DNA of 64,000 bases. Origin: Phenylobacterium sp. LH3H17. GTDB taxonomy: Bacteria; Pseudomonadota; Alphaproteobacteria; Caulobacterales; Caulobacteraceae. Location of the stretch: contig NZ_CP101283.1 of assembly GCF_024298925.1 (NCBI RefSeq), forward strand, positions 3,539,001 to 3,603,000. Reading direction: 5' to 3'. Positions 14,180 through 23,272 of the stretch are shown piece after piece. The notes below the pieces were generated by a model, which worked only from the letters and a program-made list of their open reading frames with translations, searched no databases and was not told the DNA's origin. Numbering within the stretch: the stretch's first letter is position 1; every line of letters begins with the position of its first letter. A program made the position numbers and the translations under genes.

Positions 14180-15721
14180 CTAAATCGCCGCCTCGATGAA
14201 CTTCGGGCCAGGCTCGTTCATGGCCCGCGCGAAGGCCTCGTCGAATTCCTCGGCCGTGGTGCAGCGTACGGCCGGCAGGCCCATACCCTTGGCCAGGGAC
14301 ACCCAGTCGATCTTCGGGTTTCCGAGGTCCAGCAGTTTCGACGCCGAGGGGCCGGGATTGCCGGCGCCGGTGCGGCCCATCTCGATATTGAGGATGCGGT
14401 AGCTTTGGTTGGCGAACACCACCACGGTCACATCCAGGTTCTCGCGCGCCATCGTCCAGAGGCTCTGGACCGTGTACATGCCCGCCCCGTCGCCGTTGAG
14501 CGACACGATCTTGCTGTCGGGGGCGGCCACGCCGGCGCCGATGGCCAGCGGCATGCCGATCCCAATGGCTCCGCCGGTGAGCGCCAGCACGTCGTGCGGC
14601 GGGGCCGTTCCGCAGGGCACGGCGACGCCGCCGCCGGAGGTCACCGAGTCGTCGCAGATGACCGCGCCTTCCGGCAGGTGGCGGGCGATGGAGAGGCCGG
14701 CCGATTGCGGGGTGAGCTGGCCCGTGGGCGAAGCCTCGGCCACCTTCAGCGGCTGGACCGGGCCCGAGGCCGGGGCGCCCAGCGCGTCGGCCAGGGCGGT
14801 GAGCGCTGCGACCGAGTCTTCCTGGCGGGTGGAGAGGGTCATGGTCTCGCAGCCTTCCGGGACCAGGACGCTGGGCCGGTCGGGATAGGCGAAGAAGGCG
14901 ACGGGCGTGACCGTGCCGACATAGATCATCAGGTCGACGCCCGCGAGATCGGCCAGGGCCGCCTCGCCGAAATACTGCATTCGGCCGGGCTGGAAGATTC
15001 CCGCCCCGCGCGGCTGGCGGGCGATGAAGGTGTCGGTGAGTACGCGGTAGCCGGCCGCGGCCAGGCGGCTGGCCTGGGTCAGGGCCGCCGCGCTGGTGGA
15101 CTGGCTGCCCAGCAGCAGCACGGGATTGGCGGCGGCCTTCAGGGCCTTTGCCGTGGTGTCGACGGCGTCAGCCGATGGGGCGGCGCGCACCGGGATGTGG
15201 GCCTTCACCGGCTTGGTGGTGGTTTCCAGCCAGGCGGAGTCGGCGGGCAGAATCAGGCTGACCGGGCCGCCGGGCGGGCCATAGCTGGCGGTGACCGCCT
15301 CGGCGGTGATCGCCGCCACGCTCTCGGGGGTGTCCGCCGACTTCACCCACAGCGAGTTGGGGCCGACGATGGTCGGGATGTCGGAGTTGAGCGGCGCGTC
15401 ATATTGGCGGTGATAGGTGGCGTGGTCGCCGATCACGTTGACGATCGGCGTGAAACCGCGGCGCGCATTATGCAGGTTGGCCAGGCCGTTGCCGTAGCCG
15501 GGGCCAAGGTGCAGCAGGGTGCAGGCCGGCTTGCCCGCCATCCGGCCATAGCCGTCCGCCGCCCCGGTCGCCACACCCTCGAACAGGCACAGGACCGGGC
15601 GCATGGCCGGCTGGCGGTCCAGGGCGCTGACGAACTGCATCTCGCTGGTGCCGGGATTGGCGAAGCAGGCGGTGACCTCGTTGGCCACCAGGGTCTCGAT
15701 CAGGGCGTCGGCGCCGTTCAT
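14180..15721 (-). CDS. Thiamine diphosphate-dependent enzyme (acetolactate synthase/benzoylformate decarboxylase-like), 513 aa
   Basis: Three-domain ThDP enzyme. The N-terminal pyrimidine-binding domain has FANPGTSEMQFV and LCLFEGVATGAADGYGRMAG, where the glutamate activates ThDP. The central domain follows, then a C-terminal pyrophosphate-binding domain with LNGDGAGMYTVQSLWTMARE and FANQSYRILNIEM, the GDG-x(~25)-N motif. The sequence is closer to the catabolic benzoylformate decarboxylase-like group than to IlvB. It probably decarboxylates or carboligates a 2-oxo acid; the substrate is unknown. It follows a CoA ligase by 20 bp and likely shares its transcript. Confidence 0.85.
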   Translation of the reverse strand: MNGADALIETLVANEVTACFANPGTSEMQFVSALDRQPAMRPVLCLFEGVATGAADGYGRMAGKPACTLLHLGPGYGNGLANLHNARRGFTPIVNVIGDHATYHRQYDAPLNSDIPTIVGPNSLWVKSADTPESVAAITAEAVTASYGPPGGPVSLILPADSAWLETTTKPVKAHIPVRAAPSADAVDTTAKALKAAANPVLLLGSQSTSAAALTQASRLAAAGYRVLTDTFIARQPRGAGIFQPGRMQYFGEAALADLAGVDLMIYVGTVTPVAFFAYPDRPSVLVPEGCETMTLSTRQEDSVAALTALADALGAPASGPVQPLKVAEASPTGQLTPQSAGLSIARHLPEGAVICDDSVTSGGGVAVPCGTAPPHDVLALTGGAIGIGMPLAIGAGVAAPDSKIVSLNGDGAGMYTVQSLWTMARENLDVTVVVFANQSYRILNIEMGRTGAGNPGPSASKLLDLGNPKIDWVSLAKGMGLPAVRCTTAEEFDEAFARAMNEPGPKFIEAAI

Positions 15722-15741
15722 GGATGGTCCTTGGCTAACAC

Positions 15742-17280
15742 TTAGATGCGCCGGTCGAGGCCTTCCCAGAACGGCTCGCGCAGCTTCCGCTTGAAGATCT
15801 TCCCCGAGTCCTCGCGGGGAAGCTCGGCATGGAAATCGACGCGCTTGGGGACCTTGTAGCCCGCCATCCGCTCGCGCAGAAAGGCCCGAACCTCGCCCTC
15901 GGTGAGTTCCGCGCCGGGGGAGGGTTGGACCACCGCGCAGACCGCCTCTCCGAACTCCTCGTCGGGAATGCCGAACACGCCGCAGTCGGCCACGCCGGGC
16001 ATCTTGTGCAGTTCGGCCTCGATCTCGGCGGGATAGATATTGGCCCCGCCGGAGATGATCATGTCCTTGGCCCGGTCGCACAGATAGAGGAAGCCGTCTG
16101 AGTCGAGGTAGCCGATGTCGCCCGGCGCGATGAGGCCGACCTTCTCCGACGCCGCCCGCTTGGCGTCGTCGCCGTGATAGGTGAAGTCGGCGATGCCCGC
16201 GGTTCGGGCGACCACCTCGCCCACCTCGCCGGTCGGCAGGCTGTTCCCTTCGGAATCGATGACCCTCACGTCGGCGCCCGGCATGGCGCGGCCGACCGTT
16301 CCCGGGTGGGCCAGCCACTCCTCCGAGCTGCAGAACACCACCGCGCCGGTTTCGGTCGCGCCGTAGTATTCGTTGATCACCGGCCCCCACCACTCGATCA
16401 TCGCGCGCTTGATCGGCGCGGGACAAGGCGCGGCGGCGTGGACCACGAACCTCAGCGAGCTGAGGTCGTAGCGACTGCGCACCTCATCCGGCAGCTTCAG
16501 CAGCCGGCTGAACATGATCGGCACCATGTGGATGTGCGTCACCCGGTGCGTCTCGATGAGAGCCAGAAGTTCTTCGGGATCGAACCGCGCCTCCAGGATC
16601 ACCCTGGCCCCGAGTCCCGCCATGATCATGCCGTAGGCGTTGGGCGCCGAATGATACATCGGTCCCGTCACCACGGTCACGATCTCGGCCGGACGATCCA
16701 GCCAGTCGGCGAACCCGAAGGCCCTTGCGAGCATGCCGGCGCTCACGGCGGCCTGTTCCGGGGTGGGGGGATTGCGCCGCACACCCTTGGGATTTCCGGT
16801 GGTGCCCGATGTGTAGATGATGGTGCCCGGCGCGGCGGCCGCCGGGCCGTCGTAGGGCGCGAAGCCCTCCAGCCAGACGCTCCAGTCGGTCATGCCCGGC
16901 GGCACGGGCGCGGCGTCGATGCCGTAGGCCTGGGCGATCTCCGGCGGGGTGGCCACGACCAGGACCGGCGTGTCCTTCGGCAAGACCTCGCGGACCCCCT
17001 CGAGCAGGTCGGCATGGATGATGATGGCCCGCGCGCCGGAGTTCTCGAACAGGTAGCGAGCCTCCGCCGGGGCGTAGTGCCAGTTCACCGGGGTCGGATA
17101 GGCGCCCAGCAGGCTGGCCGCGCCGCTGGCCTCGAAGAACGGCAGGTCGTTCCGCAGGTAGATGGCGATCAGGTCGCCGGGTCTGACGCCCAGTGACGCC
17201 AGGCCGCTGGCCGCCCGCGCCGCCCGGTCCTTCAAGGCCTCGCTCGAGAGCCTGCGCTCCCCGCTGACGATCTCGCCCAT
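15742..17280 (-). CDS. AMP-dependent acyl-CoA synthetase, 512 aa
   Basis: Adenylate-forming enzyme. Motif A3 is YTSGTTGNPKGVRRNPPTP near residue 152, A5 is NEYYGATETGAVVF, A7 is GDIGYLDSDGFLYLCDRAKD, A8 is MIISGGANIYPAEIE, and the catalytic Lys is in EDSGKIFKRKLREPF near the end. The length fits the family. It converts a carboxylic acid to its CoA thioester with ATP in the cytoplasm; fatty or alicyclic acids are plausible substrates but unproven. It lies between a ThDP enzyme and a feruloyl-CoA synthetase-like gene, all on one strand. Confidence 0.88.
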   Translation of the reverse strand: MGEIVSGERRLSSEALKDRAARAASGLASLGVRPGDLIAIYLRNDLPFFEASGAASLLGAYPTPVNWHYAPAEARYLFENSGARAIIIHADLLEGVREVLPKDTPVLVVATPPEIAQAYGIDAAPVPPGMTDWSVWLEGFAPYDGPAAAAPGTIIYTSGTTGNPKGVRRNPPTPEQAAVSAGMLARAFGFADWLDRPAEIVTVVTGPMYHSAPNAYGMIMAGLGARVILEARFDPEELLALIETHRVTHIHMVPIMFSRLLKLPDEVRSRYDLSSLRFVVHAAAPCPAPIKRAMIEWWGPVINEYYGATETGAVVFCSSEEWLAHPGTVGRAMPGADVRVIDSEGNSLPTGEVGEVVARTAGIADFTYHGDDAKRAASEKVGLIAPGDIGYLDSDGFLYLCDRAKDMIISGGANIYPAEIEAELHKMPGVADCGVFGIPDEEFGEAVCAVVQPSPGAELTEGEVRAFLRERMAGYKVPKRVDFHAELPREDSGKIFKRKLREPFWEGLDRRI

Positions 17281-17333
17281 GACTTCCTTCCCACCTCCGG
17301 CTCTGCGTCCGGTCCGGCCAGCCTAGTCCGGCG

Positions 17334-19112
17334 TCAAGGGAAGGTCATCACCCCGTCTTGCGGCGACGCGGCGAACAGGGCCTCGACGGTCTCGGCTCGC
17401 CGCGAACGGGCCAGGGCCTGGGCGATATAGCCCTTGTCGGTGATCTCACCGGCGCCGGCGTCGGGCGGTCCGTCCAGCACCAGGGCCCGGCGGATGCGGC
17501 CCCCGGCGCCCGTCGCCCGGGCGTTGAGCCGCTCGATCCCGGCGCGGACGGCCTCGGCCACCGCCGCGCGCTTCAGATTGGGATTGGGATAGAACATCAG
17601 GCCGACGCCCTCGCGGCCCTCGCCGCAGACAACCGCGTCGGTGACCGCGTCGCCCACCGCGTCCACCGCCGAGATCCTCAGCTCGCCGACCCCGACGAAG
17701 GTGCCGCTGGCAAGCTTGAAGTTCTCCGACAGACGGCCGTCATAGATCATGCCGCGAGCCGGGTCCCCGGCGTCCACGAAGCGCGCGGCGTCCCCCAGCT
17801 TGTAGAAGCCATCCTCGTCGAAGCTCTGGGCCGACAGTTCGGGGCGCCCAAGATAGCCGGGGCTGACCTGCGGTCCCTTGACCCGAAACTCGAACTTGCC
17901 GGCCTCCGGGACCAGCTTCACCGAGGTCCCCGGCACGGGCAGTCCGATCATGCCCATGCGATCGTTCAGCCAATGGACGTTGCAGGCCGTAGGCCCTGTC
18001 TCGGTCGCGCCATAGCCTGACCCGAAACTGATCTTCTCGCCCACCGTGGCCACGGCCACCGCCTGGATGCGGTCGGAAACCTCCTGGCCCAGGGCCGCGC
18101 CGCCGTACTGCAGGTGCCGGACCCGGGCGAAGAAGACGCGGGCCAGCTCCGCGTCCCGCTCAAGCTCCCCGGCGAACAGCATCCAGCCGGCGGGGACCAT
18201 GTTCTGATAGGTGGTCGAAATCTCTTTGAGGTTCCGCACCGTCTCGCCGAACCGCCCCGAGGTCGGCTGCCCTGCGTCGATATAGAGCGTGCCTCCGCGA
18301 TGCAGGGACATGTGCAGGATCGCGTTGGCGCCCAGGCTGTGGCTCCAGGGCGCGCCATTGACCATCACCGGCGGCTCGTCATCGTCAAAACAGGCGGTGA
18401 TCTGCGCCGCATTGGTCGCGATGCCGCGATGTAGGCAGACCACGGCCTTGGGCAGGCCGGTGGACCCCGAGGTCAACAGGTACTTGGCGTGGTCGTCGGG
18501 CCGGGCGCTGGCGGCGACCGGCGACGATTTCAGCAGCCGCTCGAAAGGGACGTCGCCGGGCCGGGCGTTGGCGCCGGCGATCACGGGCAGGCCGGCCAGG
18601 AACGGCGCCTCCAGGGCCTCGCCGAACAGGACGGCGTCCTCGGCATAGACCGCGGCAGGGTTCAGCACCTCGACCGCATGCGCCAGCCGCGCCAGGTTCG
18701 CGCCGGGCAGGCCGTACTGCGGCGAAACCGGCGCCACGGGCATGCCCTGGCTCATGGCGGCATACTTGATCAGGGCGTGGTCGATCCCGTTGCGGGCGAG
18801 GATCAGTAGCGGCCGGGTCCCGATGACGCCCAGCTCGCGCAGTCCGCCCGCCAAGGCGGCCACGGATTGCGCGGCCTCGGCGTAGCTGAGTTCGCGCCAG
18901 CCCTCGCCCGAGCGCTCGGCCAGCCAGGTGCGCGTCGGAGCCTTGGCGGCCCAAGCCTCCAGAGGCTGGGTCATGGTGGTGAAGGCTGTGGCGTAGGGAG
19001 TCGGGTTGGTGAGAATCAGCTCGCCGTTCGGCCGGGCGTCCACGGTGAGGGCGCGGACGGCGTAGCGGGCGTCACGGAACGGGGCGGTGGCGAGGTCGAG
19101 GGCGGCATCCAT
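17334..19112 (-). CDS. Feruloyl-CoA synthetase-like AMP-binding enzyme, 592 aa
   Basis: Adenylate-forming enzyme of the bacterial Fcs branch. It has LLTSGSTGLPKAVVCLHRGI near residue 212 in place of the usual TSGTTGxPKG, SFGSGYGATETGPT, MIYDGRLSENFKLASGTFVG (the branch-specific form of motif A8) and ITDKGYIAQ at the C-terminal lysine position. The N-terminus (APFRDARYAVRALTVDARPNGELI) also matches Fcs proteins. It probably activates a hydroxycinnamate-type acid. The usual partners of ferulate degradation (vanillin dehydrogenase and a dedicated hydratase-lyase) are not in this window. Confidence 0.82.
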   Translation of the reverse strand: MDAALDLATAPFRDARYAVRALTVDARPNGELILTNPTPYATAFTTMTQPLEAWAAKAPTRTWLAERSGEGWRELSYAEAAQSVAALAGGLRELGVIGTRPLLILARNGIDHALIKYAAMSQGMPVAPVSPQYGLPGANLARLAHAVEVLNPAAVYAEDAVLFGEALEAPFLAGLPVIAGANARPGDVPFERLLKSSPVAASARPDDHAKYLLTSGSTGLPKAVVCLHRGIATNAAQITACFDDDEPPVMVNGAPWSHSLGANAILHMSLHRGGTLYIDAGQPTSGRFGETVRNLKEISTTYQNMVPAGWMLFAGELERDAELARVFFARVRHLQYGGAALGQEVSDRIQAVAVATVGEKISFGSGYGATETGPTACNVHWLNDRMGMIGLPVPGTSVKLVPEAGKFEFRVKGPQVSPGYLGRPELSAQSFDEDGFYKLGDAARFVDAGDPARGMIYDGRLSENFKLASGTFVGVGELRISAVDAVGDAVTDAVVCGEGREGVGLMFYPNPNLKRAAVAEAVRAGIERLNARATGAGGRIRRALVLDGPPDAGAGEITDKGYIAQALARSRRAETVEALFAASPQDGVMTFP

Positions 19113-19180
19113 CGCCTAGGCTTAACCGCCCGTGGCGCGCCTCGCCAGCCTGCGAAGCAAGCGGCGTCCGCCGGTCGGGC

Positions 19181-20515
19181 CTAGCCCGCCAGAGTTTCGG
19201 CAAAGCGAACGGGTTCGCCCCGGCCCTCGGCGACCACCTCGTCGTCGCGCATGACCAGCTCTCCGCGGATGATGGTGGCCTTCGGCCAGCCCTTGGCCTC
19301 GAAGCCGTCGAAGGGGGTCCAGCCGGCGCGGGTGGCCATCATCTCGTGGGTGATCGTGCGGCGGGCCTTCAAGTCGACGATGGTGATGTCGGCATCGTAG
19401 CCCACCGCCAGCCGGCCCTTGTCGGCCATGCCGAACAGGCGGTTGGCCCCATGGCTGGTCAGGTCGACGAAGCGTTCAAGCGAAAGCCGGCCCTCCGCCA
19501 CGTGGGTCAGCATCAGCGGCACCAGGGTCTGCACCCCGGGCATTCCGGACGGCGAGGCCGGATAGGGCCGCGCCTTCTCGTCCTTGGTGTGCGGGGCATG
19601 GTCGGAGCCCAGGACGTCGGCGACCCCGGCGGCGATCCCGTGCCACAGGCCCGCCTGGTGATAGGCGTTGCGGATCGGCGGGTTCATCTGGGCGTAGCCC
19701 TTCAGCCGCTCATAGGCTTCCGGCGCGGTGAGGGTCAGGTGCTGGGGCGTGACCTCGACGCTGGCCACGTCCTTGTGGCCGGCCAGGAAGGTCATCTCCT
19801 CTGCGGTGGTGACGTGCAGGACGTGGATGCGCTTGCCGAGCGCCTTGGCGATGCGCACCAGGCGGTGGGTCGATTCCAGCGCCGAGGCCGCGTCGCGCAC
19901 CTCCTCGTGGCTTGTCCAGTCGCCGGTTCGGGCCAGCGGCCGCCGCTCGGCCAGGCGGTACTCATCCTCCGAATGGAAGGCCGCGCGGCGATGGACGTGG
20001 CGCAGCACCTGCTCCACCCCCTCGTCGTCCTGCACCAGCAAGGTGCCGGTCGAGGCGCCCATGAACACCTTGACCCCGCAGCAGCCCGGCAGCCGCTCAA
20101 GCTCCCCCAGGAACTGGGCGTTCTCGTGGGTCCCGCCCACATAGAAGGCGTGGTCGCAGTGCATGCGGCCCTTGGCGCGGGCGAGCTTGTCGGCGAGCGC
20201 GTCGGCGTCGGTGGTTGTGGGCTCGGTGTTGGGCATCTCGAAGACGGCCACCACGCCGCCCAGCACCGCCCCGCGCGAACCGCTCTCCAGGTCTTCCTTC
20301 CACTCCAGGCCGGGTTCGCGGAAGTGAACCTGGGTGTCGATGACGCCCGGCAGCACGTTCAGGCCCCTGGCGTCGAACACCTTGCCGGCCGAGGCATGGC
20401 TGAGATCGCCGATCTCGACGATCTTGCCGTCCCGCACGCCCACGTCGGCCAGACCGCGGCCTGAGTGATTCACCACCTCCCCGCCCTTGACGATGAGGTC
20501 GAAGGTCTGCGGCAT
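19181..20515 (-). CDS. pyrC: Dihydroorotase-like amidohydrolase with altered metal ligands, 444 aa
   Basis: An amidohydrolase-superfamily TIM barrel closest to class I dihydroorotases: HFREPGLEWKEDLESGS, FEMPNTEPTTTDADAL, KVFMGASTG with Lys149, LHVTTAEEM, and LGSDHAPHTKDEKARPYPAS near residue 319. Two metal-ligand positions are changed. The usual HxH reads QVH (Gln62, His64), and the usual TPHH reads TPQH (Gln258). I recall this Gln form being conserved in an alphaproteobacterial subgroup, so it may be a distinct hydrolase or a non-canonical dihydroorotase. It lies 8 bp downstream of the GT9 gene. Confidence 0.72.
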   Translation of the reverse strand: MPQTFDLIVKGGEVVNHSGRGLADVGVRDGKIVEIGDLSHASAGKVFDARGLNVLPGVIDTQVHFREPGLEWKEDLESGSRGAVLGGVVAVFEMPNTEPTTTDADALADKLARAKGRMHCDHAFYVGGTHENAQFLGELERLPGCCGVKVFMGASTGTLLVQDDEGVEQVLRHVHRRAAFHSEDEYRLAERRPLARTGDWTSHEEVRDAASALESTHRLVRIAKALGKRIHVLHVTTAEEMTFLAGHKDVASVEVTPQHLTLTAPEAYERLKGYAQMNPPIRNAYHQAGLWHGIAAGVADVLGSDHAPHTKDEKARPYPASPSGMPGVQTLVPLMLTHVAEGRLSLERFVDLTSHGANRLFGMADKGRLAVGYDADITIVDLKARRTITHEMMATRAGWTPFDGFEAKGWPKATIIRGELVMRDDEVVAEGRGEPVRFAETLAG

Positions 20516-20523
20516 GGGACGTC

Positions 20524-21495
20524 CTATTTCTGAGTTTGCGCCAACAGGTCCTTGGCGGCGGCGGTCACGTCGCTGACCGGCAGGTCCATCATGTGACAGA
20601 GCGCCTGCTGAAAGCCAGGGTCAACCGCGCGGATCTGCTCGAAACTCCGGGCCCCTCGGACCACCCGGGTATCGGGCCCCCAAGGCGCGTACATGCGCTC
20701 ATCCGACGGGCCGAACAGGCCGACTGTGGGCGTGCCCGCCGCCGCCGCCAGGTGCATCAGGCCGGAGTCGTTGCCGATGAACAGACGCGCGCGCTTGAGG
20801 CAGGCATAGGCGGTGAGCAGGTCGACCTTGCCGGCCAGGTCCAGGGTGCGCTCGCGGGGCAGGACGTGGCGCAGGGCGGCGACCGCCTGGGCGTCGTCGG
20901 GCCCGCCGAGCAGCATCAATCGTCCGCCCGCCATGGGGCCGTGGCCGCCGACCAGCTGGTTGGCCACCTGGGCGAAGCGCTCGGCCGGCCAGGTCTTGCC
21001 CACCCAGTTGGCGGCCGGGGCGAGGGCCAGGATCGGCCCGCGGCCGGCGGTCAGCTCATTGGCATAGGCCTCGGTCGCCTCGGTGGTGAACAGGTAGGGG
21101 GCGACCGGATCGTCCTCGATCTTCAGGAGGCGCGAGGCCTCGACGACCTTGTGCACCACCGGCCCGGAGCTGCGCTTGAACACCGCCCGGCGATCGCGCT
21201 TCAGCAGCTGGGAGATGGCCGAGCCGCGCAGGTCGACGATAAGGCCCCATTTCTTTCGCCGCACCCGGTTCCACAGGTCCAGCCAGTGGCCGCCGCTCTT
21301 GGACTTCTCGAAGACGATGATCTCGTCCAGGTGCGGCGTGTCGAGGAACAGGGGCGCGGCGGCCGGTCCCGCCACGATGGTGAAGCGGGCGTTGGGCACC
21401 TCCTCCACCAGCTTGCGGATCAGCCCGGACGACAGCACGGCGTCGCCGATGCGCGTCGCCGTGATGAACAGAATCGGGAAGGACCCGTTGGACAT
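20524..21495 (-). CDS. Glycosyltransferase family 9 (heptosyltransferase-like), 323 aa
   Basis: GT-B fold. The N-terminus PILFITATRIGDAVLSSGLI is the typical acceptor-side motif (R-x-GD). The C-terminal half has ALAPAANWVGKTWPAERFAQ, LLGGPDDAQ and the donor-binding ARLFIGNDSGLMHLAAAAGTPTVGLFGPSDE. It probably adds heptose or a related sugar to the lipopolysaccharide core at the inner face of the membrane; donor and acceptor are not determinable. The start is the ATG at 21495 (MSNGSFPIL). It heads a pair with the dihydroorotase-like gene and is divergent from the YgfZ-like gene. Confidence 0.88.
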   Translation of the reverse strand: MSNGSFPILFITATRIGDAVLSSGLIRKLVEEVPNARFTIVAGPAAAPLFLDTPHLDEIIVFEKSKSGGHWLDLWNRVRRKKWGLIVDLRGSAISQLLKRDRRAVFKRSSGPVVHKVVEASRLLKIEDDPVAPYLFTTEATEAYANELTAGRGPILALAPAANWVGKTWPAERFAQVANQLVGGHGPMAGGRLMLLGGPDDAQAVAALRHVLPRERTLDLAGKVDLLTAYACLKRARLFIGNDSGLMHLAAAAGTPTVGLFGPSDERMYAPWGPDTRVVRGARSFEQIRAVDPGFQQALCHMMDLPVSDVTAAAKDLLAQTQK

Positions 21496-21556
21496 CGGAA
21501 CTGTATAAGGGGCCTGGCGCTGGCGCTCCACCCGGCGAGCCCTTAACTGCGACACC

Positions 21557-22351
21557 ATGACGAAACCAACCTCCATCGCCCGCTTGAACAGCCGAGCCCT
21601 GATCGCGGTCTCGGGCGAGGATTGGCGGAGCTTCCTGCAGGGTCTGATCACCCAGGACGTCGAAAGCCTGGCGCCGCGCGAACTGCGCTTCGGCGCCCTG
21701 CTCACGCCCCAGGGTCGTCTGATGTACGACATGTTCCTGGTTGGGCGCGAGGATGGCGCGTGGCTGGATGTCGGGGCGGCGGGGCGCGAGGCCCTGATCC
21801 TTCGGCTCTCCATGTACCGCCTGCGCGCCAAGGTGAAGATCGAGGCCGACGCGACGCCGGTGTTCGCGGCCTTCGGCGCCGACCCCGGCGCGGGCTGGCT
21901 GACGGATCCGCGACTGCCGGGCCTGGGCTGGCGCGGCTATGGGATCGCGGCCGCGGCGAATGCCGACGAAGCCGCCTACGACCTCCATCGCCTAGCCCTG
22001 GGCGTGCCCGGCCCGGCCGACTGGGCGGGCGAGGCGACCTATCCCATCGAGGCGAATTTCGACCTGCTGAACGGCATCGACTTCAAGAAGGGCTGTTTCG
22101 TCGGCCAGGAGACCACCTCGCGCATGAAGCGCCGGGGCCAGATCAAGAGCCGCATGCTGCCCCTGGCCTTCGAGGGCGAGCCGCCCGTTTCGGGCGCCGA
22201 GGTGCTGAACGGCGAGCTGCGCGCCGGGGAGGTGCTGTCGGGCGCCGACGGCCGCGCCATGGCCTTGGTCCGGCTGGACCGCATCGACGGCGAGTTGATC
22301 GCGGACGGGCGGAAGGTGCGGGCGGAAACGCCGGGGTGGTTCGGGGCCTAG
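21557..22351 (+). CDS. YgfZ/IBA57-family folate-binding protein, 264 aa
   Basis: A GcvT-like fold with the diagnostic motif KKGCFVGQETTSRM near residues 176-189, which holds the conserved cysteine of YgfZ/IBA57 proteins. The N-terminus (SIARLNSRALIAVSGEDWRSFLQGLITQDV) is also typical. The family helps assemble or repair certain Fe-S enzymes using tetrahydrofolate. The length fits alphaproteobacterial members. Its TAG stop overlaps the stop of the convergent dehalogenase-like gene in a shared CTAG. Confidence 0.9.
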   Translation: MTKPTSIARLNSRALIAVSGEDWRSFLQGLITQDVESLAPRELRFGALLTPQGRLMYDMFLVGREDGAWLDVGAAGREALILRLSMYRLRAKVKIEADATPVFAAFGADPGAGWLTDPRLPGLGWRGYGIAAAANADEAAYDLHRLALGVPGPADWAGEATYPIEANFDLLNGIDFKKGCFVGQETTSRMKRRGQIKSRMLPLAFEGEPPVSGAEVLNGELRAGEVLSGADGRAMALVRLDRIDGELIADGRKVRAETPGWFGA

Positions 22352-23220
22352 CTCCGGAAGAACCCTCGCAACGCCGCCAGGGTCTCGGCCGGTCGTTCCT
22401 CCGGGATGAAGTGGCCGCTGTCGATGGCTTGGCCCTGAACGTCGTGTGCCCACTCCCGCCAGATCGCCAGCACGTCGTACCAGGCCGCCAGAGCTCCTCG
22501 CGCGCCCCACAGCACCTGGAGCGGAGCGGCGATCTTGGTCTTCCCACGATCTGCCTCGTCGGCGGCGATGTCGTAGGAGGCGCCCGCGCGATAATCCTCG
22601 CACATGGCGTGGATCACGCCCGGATCGGCCGCGGCCTTGCGGTAATCGGCATAGGCGTCGTCGGCGAAGGGCGCCTTGCCCCCGCGCAGCATGCCGCCGA
22701 ACAGGAAGGTGTCCGGGTCGGCGGCGATGAGATTTTCGGGGAACGGCGCCGGCTGGGCCAGGAAGCTCCAGTGCCAGTAGCCCAGGGCGAAGCGCTTGTC
22801 GGCGCGCTTCCAGACCTCGGCGGTGGGAATGATGTCGAGGATCGAAAGCCTCCGCACCGCCTGGGGGTAGTCCAGCGCCAAGCGGTAGCCGACGCGGCCG
22901 CCGCGGTCATGGCCGGCCAGGTCGAAGCGGGCGAAGCCGAAATGCTCCATCAGGGCCACGGCGTCGCGGGCCATGGCGCGCTTGGAATAGCTCTCGTGGC
23001 CTTCATTGGCCGCGGGCTTGGAGCTCTCGCCATAGCCGCGCAGGTCGGGCGCCACCACCGTGAAATCCTTGGCCAGGTCGTCGGCGATCTTGCCCCACAT
23101 CATGTGGGTCTCGGGATAGCCGTGCAGCAGCAGGAGCGGCGGGCCCGAGCCGCCATGGCGCACGCGCAGGGTCGCCTCGCCCACGTCCACCCGCGACAGT
23201 TGGAAGCTCTCGAACGCCAT
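22348..23220 (-). CDS. Haloacetate (fluoroacetate) dehalogenase-like alpha/beta hydrolase, 290 aa
   Basis: Alpha/beta hydrolase. LLLHGYPETHMMW gives the oxyanion region, and DLAGHDRGGRVGYRLALDYP the nucleophile elbow with Asp105 instead of Ser. LSILDIIPTAEVW holds the acid Asp128, YWHWSFLAQPAPFPE the halide-pocket His149-Trp150 pair, and DSGHFIPEE the catalytic His. This set is characteristic of fluoroacetate/haloacetate dehalogenases. It would cleave C-halogen bonds through an aspartyl ester. The start is the ATG at 23220; earlier ones overlap the divergent tag gene. True fluoroacetate activity is not provable from sequence. Confidence 0.82.
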   Translation of the reverse strand: MAFESFQLSRVDVGEATLRVRHGGSGPPLLLLHGYPETHMMWGKIADDLAKDFTVVAPDLRGYGESSKPAANEGHESYSKRAMARDAVALMEHFGFARFDLAGHDRGGRVGYRLALDYPQAVRRLSILDIIPTAEVWKRADKRFALGYWHWSFLAQPAPFPENLIAADPDTFLFGGMLRGGKAPFADDAYADYRKAAADPGVIHAMCEDYRAGASYDIAADEADRGKTKIAAPLQVLWGARGALAAWYDVLAIWREWAHDVQGQAIDSGHFIPEERPAETLAALRGFFRS

Positions 23221-23272
23221 GCCCGCAGGCTCCGCTTGATAGGTCGGCCCGCCGCCGCCAAAACTGGCGGCC

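Noticed and set aside
13298..15745. An 815-codon plus-strand open frame
   Set aside because: It lies opposite the LuxR-type, DUF2277 and ThDP enzyme genes, which have recognised motifs. Its composition is that of a GC-rich shadow.
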